Origin: Chamaecrista fasciculata
Lineage: Eukaryota; Streptophyta; Magnoliopsida; Fabales; Fabaceae
DNA length: 64,000 nucleotides
Direction: 5' to 3'
NCBI GenBank assembly: GCA_003254925.1
Contig: QANZ01046620.1
Location: 23,992 to 87,991 of the forward strand
Part shown: piece after piece, positions 9,881-23,182 of the stretch
Numbering within the stretch: the stretch's first letter is position 1
Layout of the letters: every line of letters starts with the position of its first letter
The notes under the pieces: generated by a model
Seen by the model: the letters and a program-made list of their open reading frames with translations, nothing else
Databases searched by the model: none
What the model was told of the DNA's origin: nothing
Program-made: the position numbers and the translations under genes

Positions 9881-10440
9881 TGGTGCGAACCTACAAGGGA
9901 AAATCCCACGAACCCACCACCAAGTTGAAATATACAACCCCAAGAAAGCTAAACAAAGGCCTAGATGATCACACTTGAACTCTTGAACTCGAACGAACAA
10001 AGACCCGAATTGTTAGAAGACGCCACAAGGATGATCAAACCTTGATAAGTCTGTTAGTCCTAAAAAGAACCCTAAAGAGAATCCATTCTCCCAAGTTGGA
10101 TAACCCAAACTCACAATATCTTAAACTGAAATCTCAAATCTACAAAGTGTTAAGGGAGTATTTATATATACTCCATGATAAAAGAAACCCTAATGGGTCA
10201 TGAAACACTAAACCCAACTAATAAAACCCTAATGGACTTTTAAACATGAAGCCCAACTAATTAAAATAATAAAGCTGATTTAATTTTCTGAAAATACCAA
10301 TGGACTTCAAATACATTAACCTAAAACTTATACAATTCGTGCTAAAAGAAAAGCCTAAATACAAAGAGTAATTTAAGCCCAAAATATGGTTATTTAAGCT
10401 TAAATGAGTCTTCATATGTGTAGCACTTGGTCCAAGCTCT
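9881..10440 (-). mobile_element. 5' LTR of the Ty3/gypsy fossil
   Basis: On the minus strand the LTR ends GTTCGCACCA immediately before the primer site. A TATA-like TATTTATATATACTCC (minus: GGAGTATATATAAATA, near 10150-10170) lies about 270 bases from the LTR end, as expected for an LTR promoter. The 5' boundary is not resolved; about 10440 is a guess, since pol-tail coding DNA begins there. Confidence 0.6.
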
Positions 10441-10451
10441 TTGAATTCAAG

Positions 10452-10691
10452 TCAGCCCAAATCATGTTGCATAGCTCCACTTTCAGCCCATATTGAACAA
10501 ATGACATTTTCAGCATTATTTGTTGGCCCAAATACTATTTGCTTCTCCCTAGTCTCTTGCACCAAGCCAATCAATGCTTCCTTCATCTTCTTTGCTCTAG
10601 CCATTGTAATTGGTCCACTTGGAATTTCCAATGGTTTAATAGCTTGCGGTTTCGCGTCAATTTCAGAATCTGGAAATGGATTGTTTTGCAA
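10452..10691 (-). mobile_element. Ty3/gypsy pol C-terminal tail (fossil)
   Basis: Minus-strand residues include FPDSEIDAKPQAIKPLEIP and GPITMARAKKMKEALIGLVQ. The GP(I/M)T.ARAK.(M/L)KEAL pattern is the tail that follows integrase in many plant Ty3/gypsy polyproteins. It sits upstream of the LTR, giving the order pol tail - LTR - leader - gag on one strand. Confidence 0.6.
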
Positions 10692-10734
10692 GTTCGGATA
10701 TGAATTATGTTTGAATATCCTTGTTGAATATTAG

Positions 10735-11600
10735 TGAATTTTGCTGTATTTCGTATTGCAGAACTTTTTATCGAAAATATCTTGTTGATATTCTTGAATG
10801 GAATCTGTTGATTATTGTGTGAATCTGATGCAAGATTTGTGTTTATTTTAGTTTAATCTCGCTCAATAATGATTTAATTGGTCCAAATATCTTTGCGTTT
10901 CATTGTCTGTGTTCATCGCGAGTTTCTACCGGTGAGAAAATTTTGTTGGAAATTTGTGTTCAAGATTTGTTGTTCTTCAAATCTAGTTAATTGATTGCGT
11001 TTTCTGGACCAAACACATTCACATTAACACTGAGATGAACTGAAATTTCCTCTTAATTTCTGTAAACGTCGAAGCTTTTATACACTTAGGAGTTCAAACA
11101 TGTTCTTCGTTGTTTATCGATTTCTTGGAATTTAATCATCAAATTAGTCTTACAAACTTGTAAATTGTTTCATTCCGATCATTTTAGTGCATTTTTCGCT
11201 GCCTGGAATCGTATTTTTCGCCAGATTCAAAATTTGGGCATTATTGAGTTCTTGATTGAGGTGACTCACTTTCGGCAAGCGTTTGTTGAATATGATATCA
11301 CGAATCTCTTCGTCTCGGAGAGACGATGCTTTCCGGTGTTTGTTTGGCTTGAAACGATGCCAGAAAACGGCGATTTCCAGCGGGTTCACCGCCGGGTCCG
11401 TCTTTTGGATGGGTTGGATCACGCGACTTGGTTTGAGGAGGAAGACGACTCTTCACTGTGTCATTTTGCTCATTATGCATTTTGGTCCTCTTTTTTTTTG
11501 GTCCCAACAACTTAAAAAAAGAAGCTACTACCACTATTCTAATTTCACTCATGTAACTCAAGATTTTGATTTTTTAGAATGTTAATAATCTTTCTATAAT
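10735..11600. other. Unassigned region with a GC-richer patch
   Basis: No gene recognised. 11280-11460 is richer in G+C (CGCCGGGTCCGTC-type words) with short frames on both strands, none with a recognisable domain. It could be an exon/5' UTR relic or retroelement leader. Confidence 0.4.
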
Positions 11601-11795
11601 TTTTTTTAATAACTTTCTAGTCCTTGGGATGAAATTGTAATAAATAGGGAGTCAATCGCATAAAAATTAATAGTTAGGGTCTTAAAATAGTATTTTAGCC
11701 AAGATTTCTGTCAAATTTTGGATGGAAATATACTTCATGACCCTTTTTGTTAACGGAGCAAACTACAAACCCTTGTTTTCACTAGTTATGTGCTC
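11601..11795 (-). mobile_element. Mutator-like MITE fragment, inverted copy of 5250-5515
   Basis: The reverse complement carries GGTTTGCTCCGTTAACAAA, GGCTAAAATACTATTTTAAG and TTAACTATTAATTTTTATG-like words shared with 5340-5470. Only part of the element is present. Confidence 0.5.
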
Positions 11796-11799
11796 GATC

Positions 11800-14180
11800 T
11801 ACAGGCCGAGACAAAACTTTGATTTTCTAAATTTGTTCATCTCAAATTCTTTCTTTAAATAATATACTATATTTTGGAGCTCTTCAAGAGTTTTCACAAT
11901 ATTTAAATCATCAACATACACATCAATTATCACACATTTTGATTCATGTCTCCTTTTGAAAATACATGAACAAATTGGATTATTTTTATATCATTCTTTT
12001 AGCAAATATATTCATTGAGACGAATGTATCACATATCTCTAGATTATTTCGACCTATTGAAGGACAAATATTGAACAATTTTCTCAGAAAATCTTGCATG
12101 TTTCTAGTAATTTAAATCCTCAAGGATTTTCATGTGAATTTCACAATTCAGTAAGCTATATAAATAGCATGTAACTATGTTCATTTAATGCATATCAAAC
12201 TTTTCTCGCACTGCCAGACTAATGAAATATCTGAAGGTGATTGCATCCACCACATGAGAATATGTTTCCACATAATCTATGCCAGTCATTTGAGAAAAAC
12301 CTTTTTGTACAAGTAAAGCATTATATCTTATGACTTCATCTCTCTCATTTTTTTTTTCTAAAAAAAAAATTAATTTGTACCCCACTGGCTTGACACCTTC
12401 AGGTGTTTGGACTACCAGTCCAAAAAATTCACACTTTTCAAGTGAAACTAATCTTGCTTGAATTGCATCTTTCCATTTTGGCAAATTATTTCTCTGTCTA
12501 CATTCCTCAACAGCTTCTAGTTCAAGATCCTCATTTATTTCCGCTGCAACATTATATGAAAATTTGTTGTCGACAATAATATGTTTTCGGTTCTACTTTT
12601 GACATAACTTTTCGAGATCTCTTCAATAATATAACCATCTTGATAATTTGCTCCTTTCTTCTTTTTAGAAATTTTATCGTTGGAACCGATTGGTCTTGCA
12701 CATTTCAATCGTGGTTTACTTTGATCATATGTACTATAATAAATTTTCCTACTGGGACATCAATTTAAATTAGAGCATTTACATTTGGTATATAAGATTT
12801 TATAAATCTTTTAAGGCCAGTAAATGCGTCTGGCAACCGATTGGTAATATTTTGCAAATGAATTATCTTTTGAACTTCTAGTTCACATTGCCTTTATTCA
12901 AGGATCTAAATGCAATAATTCTAATCATTTTTCTTTACCAATTGTTCACTTTCTCTCCCTAATGTTGGAAATATTGATGTATCATAATGATAGAAAGCAA
13001 ATCATGCTGTAAATAAATTTCCAATCATTGATTCAATATACTTTATTATAGAATGAGATTCATATATATCCAACATATATTGCTCGCCACATATGAGGAC
13101 CCATCTTTATGCGTTGTGGTGAAGTAATTGGAACTTAATCTCACAACCAAAAAGTATACAATGGGAAATAACCGGCTCCTGACCCAAATCCAATTATAAT
13201 AGGGAGAAATTATAATATTTTTTCCTGATGCGTATAAATAACATATTAGTGTGCTGAGATAAGATGTTTTGTTCTCATACTAGTCTAGCTATCAATTGAA
13301 GACATTTAATAAATGATTATACTAGACCATTTTATATATGAACATAAGCTTCAAGATGTTCAACTTCTATCCCAATAAACATATTATAGTCATTAAAAAC
13401 TTGAGACATAAACTCACTAGAATTATCAAAACAAACTATCTGAATAATAGAATATGGAAATTATACTTTTAATCAAATTACTTGCACAAGTATTCTTCGC
13501 AAATACCATATTGCGAGTTGATAATAATCACACATGCGACCATATTATTGTAGATGCATCTATAAAATATTTGAATGGTTCGCATGGTGGGTGAATGGGC
13601 CCATATAATCACCATAAATTGCAGATATGCAGGGGACTCAATCTCAACTAGTGATGCATTCATAATTAATTTCCTTCGAGAACAAGAAATGTTAGAGAAT
13701 TTTTTACATTGAAGAATCTTCTGGTTCTACAGTAGATGGTCTCATGTGAATTCTCAAAAATTTTTGTATCATTATAAACCAACATGACCCAACCAGTTAT
13801 ATTAAATAATAAAAGTATTTAGAATAGTAAACTTCTAGTTTACCATAACATGCATATCAATAATGCTAATATTTGTGTAGTACAAAATAGAGGAAAAATG
13901 TGGGAAACTTTTAATATATATTTCTTACCCATCACAATCATAGTAAGATAAACATATTATAATTTTTCATCAATTGTAGTCTCATCAACTCTCAATATTA
14001 TAATCATTTTTGTTTGACAAGCCTGATCTCTCTGAGACTTACGACATAATAATGTTTTTCTATAGTCAATTTTATTCTTCTTGATAATAGTGCGTTGGCT
14101 TTTTCATATCTTTCAATCAATTGTGTACTAACACATCATTTGCTTCATTCTCGACAATAAAAATACATTTATCTTTCAAT
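11800..14180 (-). mobile_element. Ty1/copia pol fossil (integrase to RT)
   Basis: Strongly decayed minus-strand copia polyprotein. Integrase remnants at about 13250-13660 (MVIIWAHSP-type text followed by FKYFIDASTIWSHVC and later NGLVEYFIKCLQLIARPL), RT N-terminal remnants at 12185-12484 (PKWKDAIQARLVSLEK, VVQTPEGVKPVGYK, KGFSQMTGIDYVETYSHVVD, AITFRYFISLAVREKFDMH) and the VYVDDL active-site region near 11915. Order on the strand is integrase then RT, as in Ty1/copia. Many breaks; old. Limits are approximate and no LTRs were identified. Confidence 0.85.
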
Positions 14181-15259
14181 ACAGTAAGCTAAGCATTGCA
14201 ACACTATTTACAAAACATATATCTTCTTTCATATTAAATTTACTGTAACTGAAGAATATTTATATTTTTCATTAAAACAAATAATATTATAATCGAAAAA
14301 CTAGAATTAAAACATCATGTAAATATGATTAAAAATATAATATTATTTACTTTTTATTCCTTCGAATACTCAAAGAATCAGTAACATCTGGATATATAAT
14401 ACCAAGGGGGCATATACAGTTATCATATTTAATTTATAGGGAATTATTTTAGAATGATAAATTTATTACATAATTTAAATTATATAATCAATACTTTCTA
14501 TATACAAAATGATATTGTACTAAAATATATAGTTACACAAAATAAAAGACTTTATTTAAACTTTATGTTTGCAAGTTGATATATAGATTCATGACAATTT
14601 TAAATTAATTGTTGACATAATATCATTATCATTTCTTATAGAGATTCTATATCACTAATTTCATCATAAAGATCACGTATGTCAAAACAAAATATAAATT
14701 CGTACATATCTCATAAAATATATAGATATTAACCTTCCGGGTTAATAATTAATATTTCAATATATGAAAATTAAAATATATAAAGGGATAAAATAAACAA
14801 ATAACATAAATAAGTTAATCAAGGGTTTAGTTCTTCAAGAACTACCCCACATTCTTATAATATAATTCTTCAAGAACTCAATAAGATATTTATTAATAAG
14901 AACTCAATAGATACACAAATTAGTCCTCAAAAGGTTTAGTTCTTCAGGAACTATCTTATATACTCCATTGATGTAGCTATTTAAAAGCTCATCCTCAAAT
15001 CATATTATTATCATCTTAATTTTTTTTTGCTTTATATACAAATGAGTCCTCTTTATGTAGAACTTAATGATGTAACTTATAGCCTACTAATTATATCATC
15101 AATTTATTTTACAACATATATTAAGATCCTTATCAAATATCATAAATTTATAGTTTTATCATATAATTAACTATTAAGATGTCAAGAAGTTCATCGTAAA
15201 TATTGTCTTAAGCTAGATTGGCAAAAAAACAAAATAGTCTTAAGCTAACAAACAAAACA
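14181..15259. other. AT-rich DNA, no gene recognised
   Basis: Very AT-rich. The phrase TAGTTCTTCAAGAACT or close variants occurs three times between 14828 and 14960, and TAGTCTTAAGCTA twice at 15210-15247. Probably decayed retroelement flank. Nothing coding seen. Confidence 0.5.
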
Positions 15260-15264
15260 ATTTC

Positions 15265-16637
15265 TGATCTTACCATATTTCATCATGTATTTTAGGGACA
15301 TTTTAGGACATTTTATATTCATTTGAGATTCATTTGCATGCCTTTATGTCCTTTTATGATGAAATATGATGCCTTGAAGTTTGATGATTATTTGGACTAT
15401 TTTGTGATTAATTGAGTGGTTTTCTCGGGTTTAATCTTTATTACTTGATTGATCCTTTTTATCCTGAGAGTTCACTTAGTTTCTCGATGTTCTTGATAGG
15501 TTTTAATGAAGTCCAAAGTGCTGAATTACTTCGAGGAAGGCTCAAGGATGTTTGGAGACGAGTCAGGGACCAAACTGAAAGCGAACTAAAGTTGCTGGAA
15601 AAACCGCCGCCGGAACCGCCGCCACGTATAGCCGCGGCGGGTCCGCGGCGGGTTCGCGACAATCCATAATTTAACAGGCCCAAGCCCGATTTTGATGATT
15701 CAGACCTAAAATTCTTTGGGGAAGCGCCGAAAATAGCATATCTAGAGGGTCTAGAGTGGAAAGAGACGCTACACACTACTTGAGAGAGAGTTTTACACAT
15801 TCCGGATTTCGGTTAGCAATTTGGTTTATCGTGTGAGGCTTCTCTTGAGATTATGGCAGCAGATTCTGAAGTTGTTCATCTGTCAACCATGAGCGGCTAA
15901 ACACTCATACCCGGAGGAGCATTGGAGCAAAGCATGAACTAGGGTTTCGTCATTAGGGAGTTTTTCTCACACTAGAATTAGGATTTACTTTATTGTTCTT
16001 GAATTCTAGTTGAACCTGAGAACTTTTTAGTATTCTGATTCTTGATTAGGAACTTGGATTTGTTGTTTGATTACATCTTGATTGTAGCCCTTGAGTTTAC
16101 ACTAGTTTGGTTATAATTATAGATGTATAGCTTTGACAATGTTTATTGTTATAAAGATTATGTTTCTTGATCTTCGTTTATCATCAATTGAATGAGGTTT
16201 TCAATACTTGTTGTGGATCTATCTTGTTTAAGGTGTTTGCATGATAGGGTTGTTAATCTTGATCATTAAGTTGTTAGTGACTATCTTAGGATGATTTGTG
16301 TGGGAATACTCCATTTATCTTTGTTAGTAATGATTGCTTAATCCAATTGCTCTGTCGGGTGTTTTCTCAATTTGGTTAATCTATTCGTATTATTGTTTCT
16401 TTCAATTCAATCTTTTAAATCAAAAACACAAACATTTATTGCTTTATTTAATTATCGCCTTAGGTCATAGAAAACAATCAAAGAACAAAATTTCTGTTGC
16501 TTTCTCCCAATTAGTGATAACTTGGTATTGTTTGCTTTTAAACCTTGCACAAAAGTTCCTCGAGAGATCGACTCGGATTGCACCACTATAGTGCATTAAT
16601 TCTGGTATTTTTGGCCACCTAGCGACGGGTGCGGTCA
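15265..16637 (+). repeat. 5' LTR of the Athila-like element
   Basis: 1,373 bp, TGATCTTACC...GGGTGCGGTCA, with the usual TG...CA ends. It contains a GC-rich inverted-repeat module at 15595-15660. It matches 26927-28301 almost base for base. Confidence 0.96.
15595..15660. repeat. GC-rich inverted-repeat module (5' LTR copy)
   Basis: CTGGAAAAACCGCCGCC at the left is mirrored by GCGGCGGGT words at the right, around CCGCGG. Recurs at 16898, 23512, 24232, 27257 and 62176. Confidence 0.85.
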
Positions 16638-16640
16638 AAT

Positions 16641-16659
16641 TGGCGCCATTGCCGGGGAA
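16641..16659 (+). other. Primer binding site, tRNA-Asp type
   Basis: TGGCGCCATTGCCGGGGAA begins three bases after the LTR end; it matches the TGGCGCCGTTGCCGGGGA site typical of Athila-type elements. Confidence 0.92.
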
Positions 16660-16897
16660 CGTTTCCCAAAGTTTAACGGTAGATTGTGCCAAGTTTTTAC
16701 GAATTGGGTTTTCCTTTGTCGTGTCTTAGGGTGTCAATTTTTGTTTTTGTTTGTTTTGTTTCATTTTTTCTTTAGTGTTTAGTGAGTCTTTATTTGTTTT
16801 AACTTGTTTAGAACCATTCATCTTAAAGTTTTGGTTCAAAGAATTGCTTGGGAACTCACTTTCTGGACTATTTTTTTGCTAATTTTCGCTGTGCAGA

Positions 16898-17021
16898 GAA
16901 ACCCGCCGCGGGACCCGCCGTGGGAGTGTGCCGTGGCTGGTTCGCGGCTGTTTTTCCAGTGCAAACCGCCGCCAACCCGCCGTGGGAGTGTGTCGTGGCT
17001 GTTTCGCGGCTGTTTTTCCAG
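16898..17021. repeat. GC-rich module, duplicated in the 5' leader
   Basis: Two adjoining half-copies each carry CCGCCGTGGGAGTGTG, then a CGGCTGTTTTTCCAG end. The same TTTTCCAG or CTGGAAA ending accompanies the other copies of the module. Confidence 0.85.
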
Positions 17022-17125
17022 ACTAAGCGAATTTCTTTCCTCTTGCTCTTTTCTCTTGCCGTTTGCTTTGTGCATCATTTTTTCACATCTCTCTTGTTCT
17101 TTTGGTGTTAAAAATTAAGTCTTGC

Positions 17126-18598
17126 ATGCTTAGGAAAGATAAGGAACCTCTAAATCCTTTGAATCCTGAAATTGAAAGAACTTGTAGGAAGTTGCGAAAA
17201 GAGACGAGACAAAGGAAACTAAGTGAACCTAGTACTAGACCAGTAGATAGTTCTTCTGATTCAGACTTAGAACTAAACATGGAGCATGATAATAATATTA
17301 GGGGACCTAGGAATGCTAATTTGGCTTTAGAGCAAGCTCCGAATAGAGCTAATAACAATCCCGCACAACCTGTGCCTACTAGATCAATTAGGGATGTTAA
17401 TCAAGAAGAATCTGATGCTACAATGGATAACCTTCAAAATGTCTACCCTGATTTTGATTTTGATTTTGATGTCAAGGGTCCACTGTTGAATAATTTGACT
17501 AAATTTCATGGTTTACCTGATGAAAATCCTTACATTCATTTGTCTACCTTGCGCATGCATTGCAGGACCATGAAACCCAGAACACTTTCTGTGGACAATT
17601 GCATGTGGAAAATCTTCCACCTCACATTGGAAGGGAAGGCCCGAACATGGTTCAACAATTTATCCAGATTTCATGATGATCCCTACTCCTCATGGAATAC
17701 TCTTCGCCGGGCTTTCCTCAATCAATACTTCCCTCTCACCAGAACTGCAGCTGCCAAGAAGGAGATAGCCGCCGCCATACAAGATGTACATGAGAATATT
17801 TATGATTTCTGGAGTAGATTCCAAGATATGCTTGAAGCATGTCCAAACCATCAATACTCCAAGAGAAGTCTGGTGGAGTTCTTTGTTCTCGGTATGAATA
17901 AGGATGATGCAAACACATTGCATTCAGCTGCCAATGGGAGTATTTATGACAAGAGTGATGAAGAGGCACTGGCCTTGATTAAAAAAATTGCAGTTGATAG
18001 ACAACATGACAGTGTCAGGGATATTAGATCTCTGAAAGCAGTGGGAACTGCAGCAGATAGCTCAGATCCCTTCCTAGAAAAACTAGCTCATGGGATGGAT
18101 GCCTTGAATGCGAAAATTGATCAGATGTCTTCACATCAACCACAGAAGTCCCCCCCAAGTTTGGCTATGGTTGCACCATCCTGTCAAGTTTGTCAATCAG
18201 TGATGCACATTTCTTAGAATTGCCCTCACCAGTATGAGGAGGTCTCAGCTGTATACCAACAAAGACCAGGACAGTTTCAGAGAAGGGATCAGTTTACTCC
18301 AGCATATAACCAAGGCTGGCAGAATCATCCTGGATTTAGATGGGGAAGTGGTGATCAAGGAGGAACTTCCTCCTCAGGACATTTTCAACAAAAGCCTACT
18401 TCCAATGCCCTTGTACCAGTTGAGCAAAAATCTGGGAAAGAACCTGACTTCCAAGCGATGTTCAAGGCCATCCAAGAGACAAATATGGCTTTGTCACAGA
18501 ACGTATCCTCAGGGTTCAGTGAAGTTAAAGGAGAGATGGGTAATATGAAGGGAGAGATGGGAAATATGTCAAATAACATAAACACTCTCTTCTAGGAA
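17126..18598 (+). mobile_element. gag region of the Athila-like element
   Basis: Starts MLRKDKEPLNPLNPEIERTC. The capsid-type Retrotrans_gag domain follows: FHGLPDENPYIHLSTLRM, FHLTLEGKARTWFNNL, SSWNTLRRAFLNQYFP, ENIYDFWSRFQDMLEACP and a C-terminal region. Gag forms the virus-like particle that packages element RNA in the cytoplasm. The region is not in one continuous frame. Placed directly before pol. Confidence 0.9.
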
Positions 18599-21500
18599 AT
18601 GACATTAATGAAGACCAAACATGAAAATTTGAGTGAGTATGTCACTAAAGTCTCTAACTCCATGAATGATCGCCAGGCACAGTCTAGTGGAGGGATGCCT
18701 TCCAACACAGTGATCAACCCGAAATCTTTGAATGCTATCAATTTAAGGAGTGGGAAAGAGCTTCCTAACCCATATCCTCAGAAGGTTGATCAAGGGGCTC
18801 CAGTGATTGATGACTCTGAAGAAGAGCCTGCAGCAGAACACAATACAGGCCAAGATGAGATTGAAACAGCTCCATCATCATCATCACAACCTCAACCCTC
18901 TCAAGTCCCAGCTCCACCTCCTCCTCTATCTAGTAAGGACAAAGGCAAAGAGGTAAGTATCAAAGATCTCCCTTATCCATCTTCTTATTTAAAGAGTAGA
19001 AAAACACATGATGAGAAGCAAGATAAGGAAATTCTAGATTTGTTTAGCAAATTAGAGGTCAATGTTCCCCTGTTAGAACTGATTCAAAAAGTGCCTAAAT
19101 ATGCTAAATTTTTGAAAGATTTGTGCACTAATAAGAGGAAGTTTGAGCCAAATGAACGAATTCAAGTTAGTTCAAATGTCTCTGCATTGTTTAAACCTCA
19201 GTTACCAATTAAATGTCAAGACCCTGGATCATTCACCATTCCATGCACAATAGGTAGAATAACTGTTAATGGTGCTTTATTAGATCTAGGGGCTGCCATA
19301 AATGTCATGCCAAAAGCTGTCTATGAATCCTTGGGTATGAATTCTGCAAGAAAAACTAGCATGGTTTTACAACTAGCTGATAGGACACTTAGACACCCAA
19401 TAGGCATTGTTGAGGATGTTTTTGTAAAGGTTAAAGATCTTGTATTTCCTGCTGATTTCTATGTGCTTGACATGAACAGTGGAGTGTCTAATGACACAAC
19501 ATTGATTTTAGGAAGGCCTTTCTTGAGGACTGCTAATACTCTCATTAGCATGAAAGATGGCCTAATCACAATGGAAGTGGGAGATCAAAAGATCTCTTTT
19601 AACATGTATGAGGCTATGAAATATCCAAATGAAGACTATTCATTGCTAGGACTGAATGCTATTGATGCCTTTGAGATAGATGATGAATTTTGGTCCACCC
19701 CTGACATGTATCTGTGTGATTTTAAGTTAACGAATGATGACCTGAGTTCCCCTTTTCTTTCTTTCTTCTCTCCCCCTGAAATTTGTGCTTGTGGAGGTAA
19801 TCAGGCTAGTCTCAACTACTCGTTAATTGATCGTACTGGTAGCATATTTCCACCAACTTTAGCACAAATTGATTATGCTTATGACACTCCAATTGTTACT
19901 ACTAATGCTAGCTCTAGCAAGGGCTCTAGTGTGTCATGTGCAGGTGTTGCTGTTACTACAATTTCTTCTCAAGATTCCAACATTCAATCTGGTGTGTGCA
20001 TCAATGGTGAATCATTGGAAAATACTGGAATTTCCAATGCCATGAATCTTGGTGATGAGCAATCAAGCTCAATTTCTGACTCCGACTTCTCCTCTGATAA
20101 TTCTATGCAATTTAGTGTTTTGTCTCAATCTATTAAATTCTTGCATGATGCTTGTTTTGATGATAATACAGGTGAGACTAATCATATTCATAATACGGAA
20201 GTCAGAGAAACTGTGAGTTGTAATAGTGTGGGCACTATTGCTCAAAGAGTGGGGGAGCGTGAACTTTTATCTTTAGATGTCAAACAGCTTGTTCCCTCTA
20301 TTATCCAACCACCCACAATAGAACTGAAAAGTCTTCCTTCTAATCTTAAGTATGCTTTCTTGGCAGAGGATGAAAAATTACCTGTAATCATCTCAAATAG
20401 TCTTTCCCAGGAAGAAGAACTTAGATTGATAGAAGTGTTAAAGGAATTCAAGGGAGCCATTGGGTGGTCTTTAGCAGACATTCCTGGTATAAATCCTTCA
20501 ATCTGCACCCATAGGATTCTCTTAGAGCCTGACTCCAAGCCCAAAAGACAACCCCAGAGACGTCTTAATCCATTGATCCTAGAGGTTGTTAAGAAAGAGG
20601 TCACTAAGCTTTTGAGTGCGGGTATCATATACCCTATTTCAGATAGTGAGTGGGTGAGTCCAGTCCAAGTGGTGCCTAAAAAGAGTGGGATGACAGTAGT
20701 TAAAAATGAAAAAAATGAATTGATTCCCACTCGTGTCCAGAATTCATGGCGTGTGTGTATTGATTACAGGAAGCTTAATGACGCCACACGAAAGGACCAC
20801 TTTCCTTTGCCTTTTATTGATCAAATGCTTGAGAGATTGGCTGGAAAATCTCATTACTGTTTTCTTGATGGTTTTTCAGGTTATTTTCAAGTGCCTATTG
20901 CTCCAGAGGACCAAGAAAAGACGACCTTCACTTGTCCATTCGGAACTTTTGCTTACAGGCGGATGCCATTTGGGTTATGTAATGCTCCAGGAACCTTCCA
21001 AAGGTGTATGATGTCTATTTTTAATGAATTTCTTGAGGAAAGTATGGAAGTATTCATGGATGATTTTACTGTATATGGCAATTCCTTTGATATCTGTCTT
21101 GCTAATCTGAAAAATGTTCTAAAAAGATGCATTGACAAGAATTTAATTTTGAACTTTGAAAAATGCCATTTCATGGTTAATTCTGGTATTGTGTTAGGTC
21201 ATTTGATCTCTGAGAAAGGAATTGAGGTTGACAGGGCAAAAATTGAGGTGATATCCTCCCTACCTTATCCTGCAAACCTTAAGGAAGTTCGTTCCTTCTT
21301 AGGGCATGCAGGGTTTTATAGGAGATTTATAAAAAATTTTAGTGCCATTGCCCGACCTCTCACATGTCTGCTTTTAAAAGATGCTGAATTTGTCTTTGAT
21401 GATTCCTGCAAAATTGCTTTTGATAATCTCAAGGCTTTACTCACTTCTCCTCCTATTTTAGTTGCACCTAACTGGAATTTACCTTTTGAGATTTCCTGTG

Positions 21501-23182
21501 ATGCTTCTAATTTTGCAGTGGGTGCCATGTTAGGACAAAGGGAAGATAAAATGTCCAGGGTGATAGCTTATGCTTCATCCACTCTTGGGCCGGCTCAAGT
21601 GAATTATACCACAACTGAAAAAGAACTATATGCGGTGGTATATGCTTTAGAGAAATTTAGACCATATCTGTTGAACTCTAAAGTTATTGTTTTCACTGAC
21701 CATGCAGCCGTGAGATTTCTATGGACTAAACCCCATTCAAAAGGTAGGTTATTGAGATGGGCATTCCTCCTACAAGAATTTGACGTTGAGATTCGAGATC
21801 GTGCAGGAGCAGAAAATCATGTGGCAGATCATCTTAGTAGACTACCTTCTACAACTCAGGGAGTTGAATCTGACTGTGATATTGATAATTTCCCTGATTC
21901 TCTTTTGTGTTCGTTATCCAGTAATTTACCATGGTTTGGTGATTTAGTAAATTATTTGGTTGCTAATGTAACACCTCCTTCTTTTTCTCGCTCACAGGTT
22001 CAGAAACTTAAAAGTGACGCAAAATATTACCTCTGGGAAGAACCGGATCTTTGGAAGATTTGTTTTGACCAAGTAATACGTCGTTGTGTGCCTCAGTGGG
22101 AAACATCTGATATTCTAGAAGCTTGCCATAGTTCGGTGTGTGGTGGGCATTTTAGTGCTAGGAAAACCTCTAGGAAAGTCCTTGATGCTGGTTTTTATTG
22201 GCCCACCCTTTTCAAAGACTCTTATGAATTTTGTCAAACTTGTGATGCATGTCAACGTTTTGGGGGGAATTCTAAAAAGCAAGAAATGCCTCAAAAACCT
22301 TTGCTATTTTGTGAGGTGTTTGATGTTTGGGGAATAGATTTCATGGGTCCTTTTCCTATTTCCAATGGCTATACTTACATTTTGTTAGCAGTTGATTATC
22401 TCTCCAGATGGGTGGAAGCTGTACCCACTCGGAAGAATGATGCCCAAACGGTAGCCAATTTTTTTAAGAGCAATATTTTCTGTAGATTTGGCGTTCCCCG
22501 GGCTATAGTAAGTGATAGAGGTACCCATTTTTGTAATAAAATTATTGAAAATCTGTTTAAAAAGATGGGTGTTTTGCATAAAACCTCTACAGCCTACCAC
22601 CCCCAAACTAATGGGCAAGCTGAAGTGTCAAATAGGGAGGTAAAAAGAATTCTAGAGAGAGTAGTGAGGCCGGATGGTAAAAATTGGTCTTCAAGACTGG
22701 AGGAAGCCTTGTGGGCCTATAGAACGGCATTCAAGACTCCAATCGGGATGTCACCTTATAGAATTGTTTTTGGAAAATATTGCCATATCCCGGTTGAGCT
22801 TGAACACCGTGCCTATTGGGCCGTTAAGAGGTGTAATCTAGACTATGAAGCTAGTGGAGAAGAGCGAAAACTTCAATTGCAGGAATTAGAAGAGATGAGG
22901 CTGGACGCTTAAGAGAGCTCCAAAATCTACAAAGAAAAGACCAAGAAGATTCATGATCAAGGCATTCTCCGGAAAACTTTCCAAGTGGGAGATAAAGTCT
23001 TGAAGTTCAAAGCACAATTCAAAATCCGGGAAGGTAAGTTGAAGACCCGATGGGATGAGCCTTACACTGTTCTTGAAGTCCACCCATACGGGGCAATTAG
23101 GATTGAAGATGAGGCAACCGGGATAAAGAGTTTGGTCATTGGGCATCTTTTGAAGCCCTACCTTGCACAAGCCTCAACTTAA
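18599..23182 (+). mobile_element. pol region of the Athila-like element
   Basis: Domains in order with approximate positions: retropepsin-like protease (about 19190-19570, ending [11 protein letters not shown]), reverse transcriptase (about 20520-21150, with [32 protein letters not shown] and the FMDDF active site), RNase H (about 21470-21840, [14 protein letters not shown] and [10 protein letters not shown]), integrase with an HHCC finger (about 22110-22260, [10 protein letters not shown] and CDACQRF), DDE core ([37 protein letters not shown]) and a C-terminal part ending VIGHLLKPYL. No chromodomain is seen, as expected for Athila. The order protease-RT-RNase H-integrase is Ty3/gypsy. Mostly open, with about one break. 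Confidence 0.95.

Noticed and set aside
15412-15800. Overlapping frames (85 and 113 codons) in the LTRs, repeated at 27074-27462
   Set aside because: They are identical in both LTRs only because the LTRs are; the Pro/Ala/Gly-rich part is just the GC-rich module read as protein.
20242-20730. 162-codon open frame on the minus strand inside pol
   Set aside because: It is the antisense shadow of the conserved RT-upstream coding region; no domain is recognisable.
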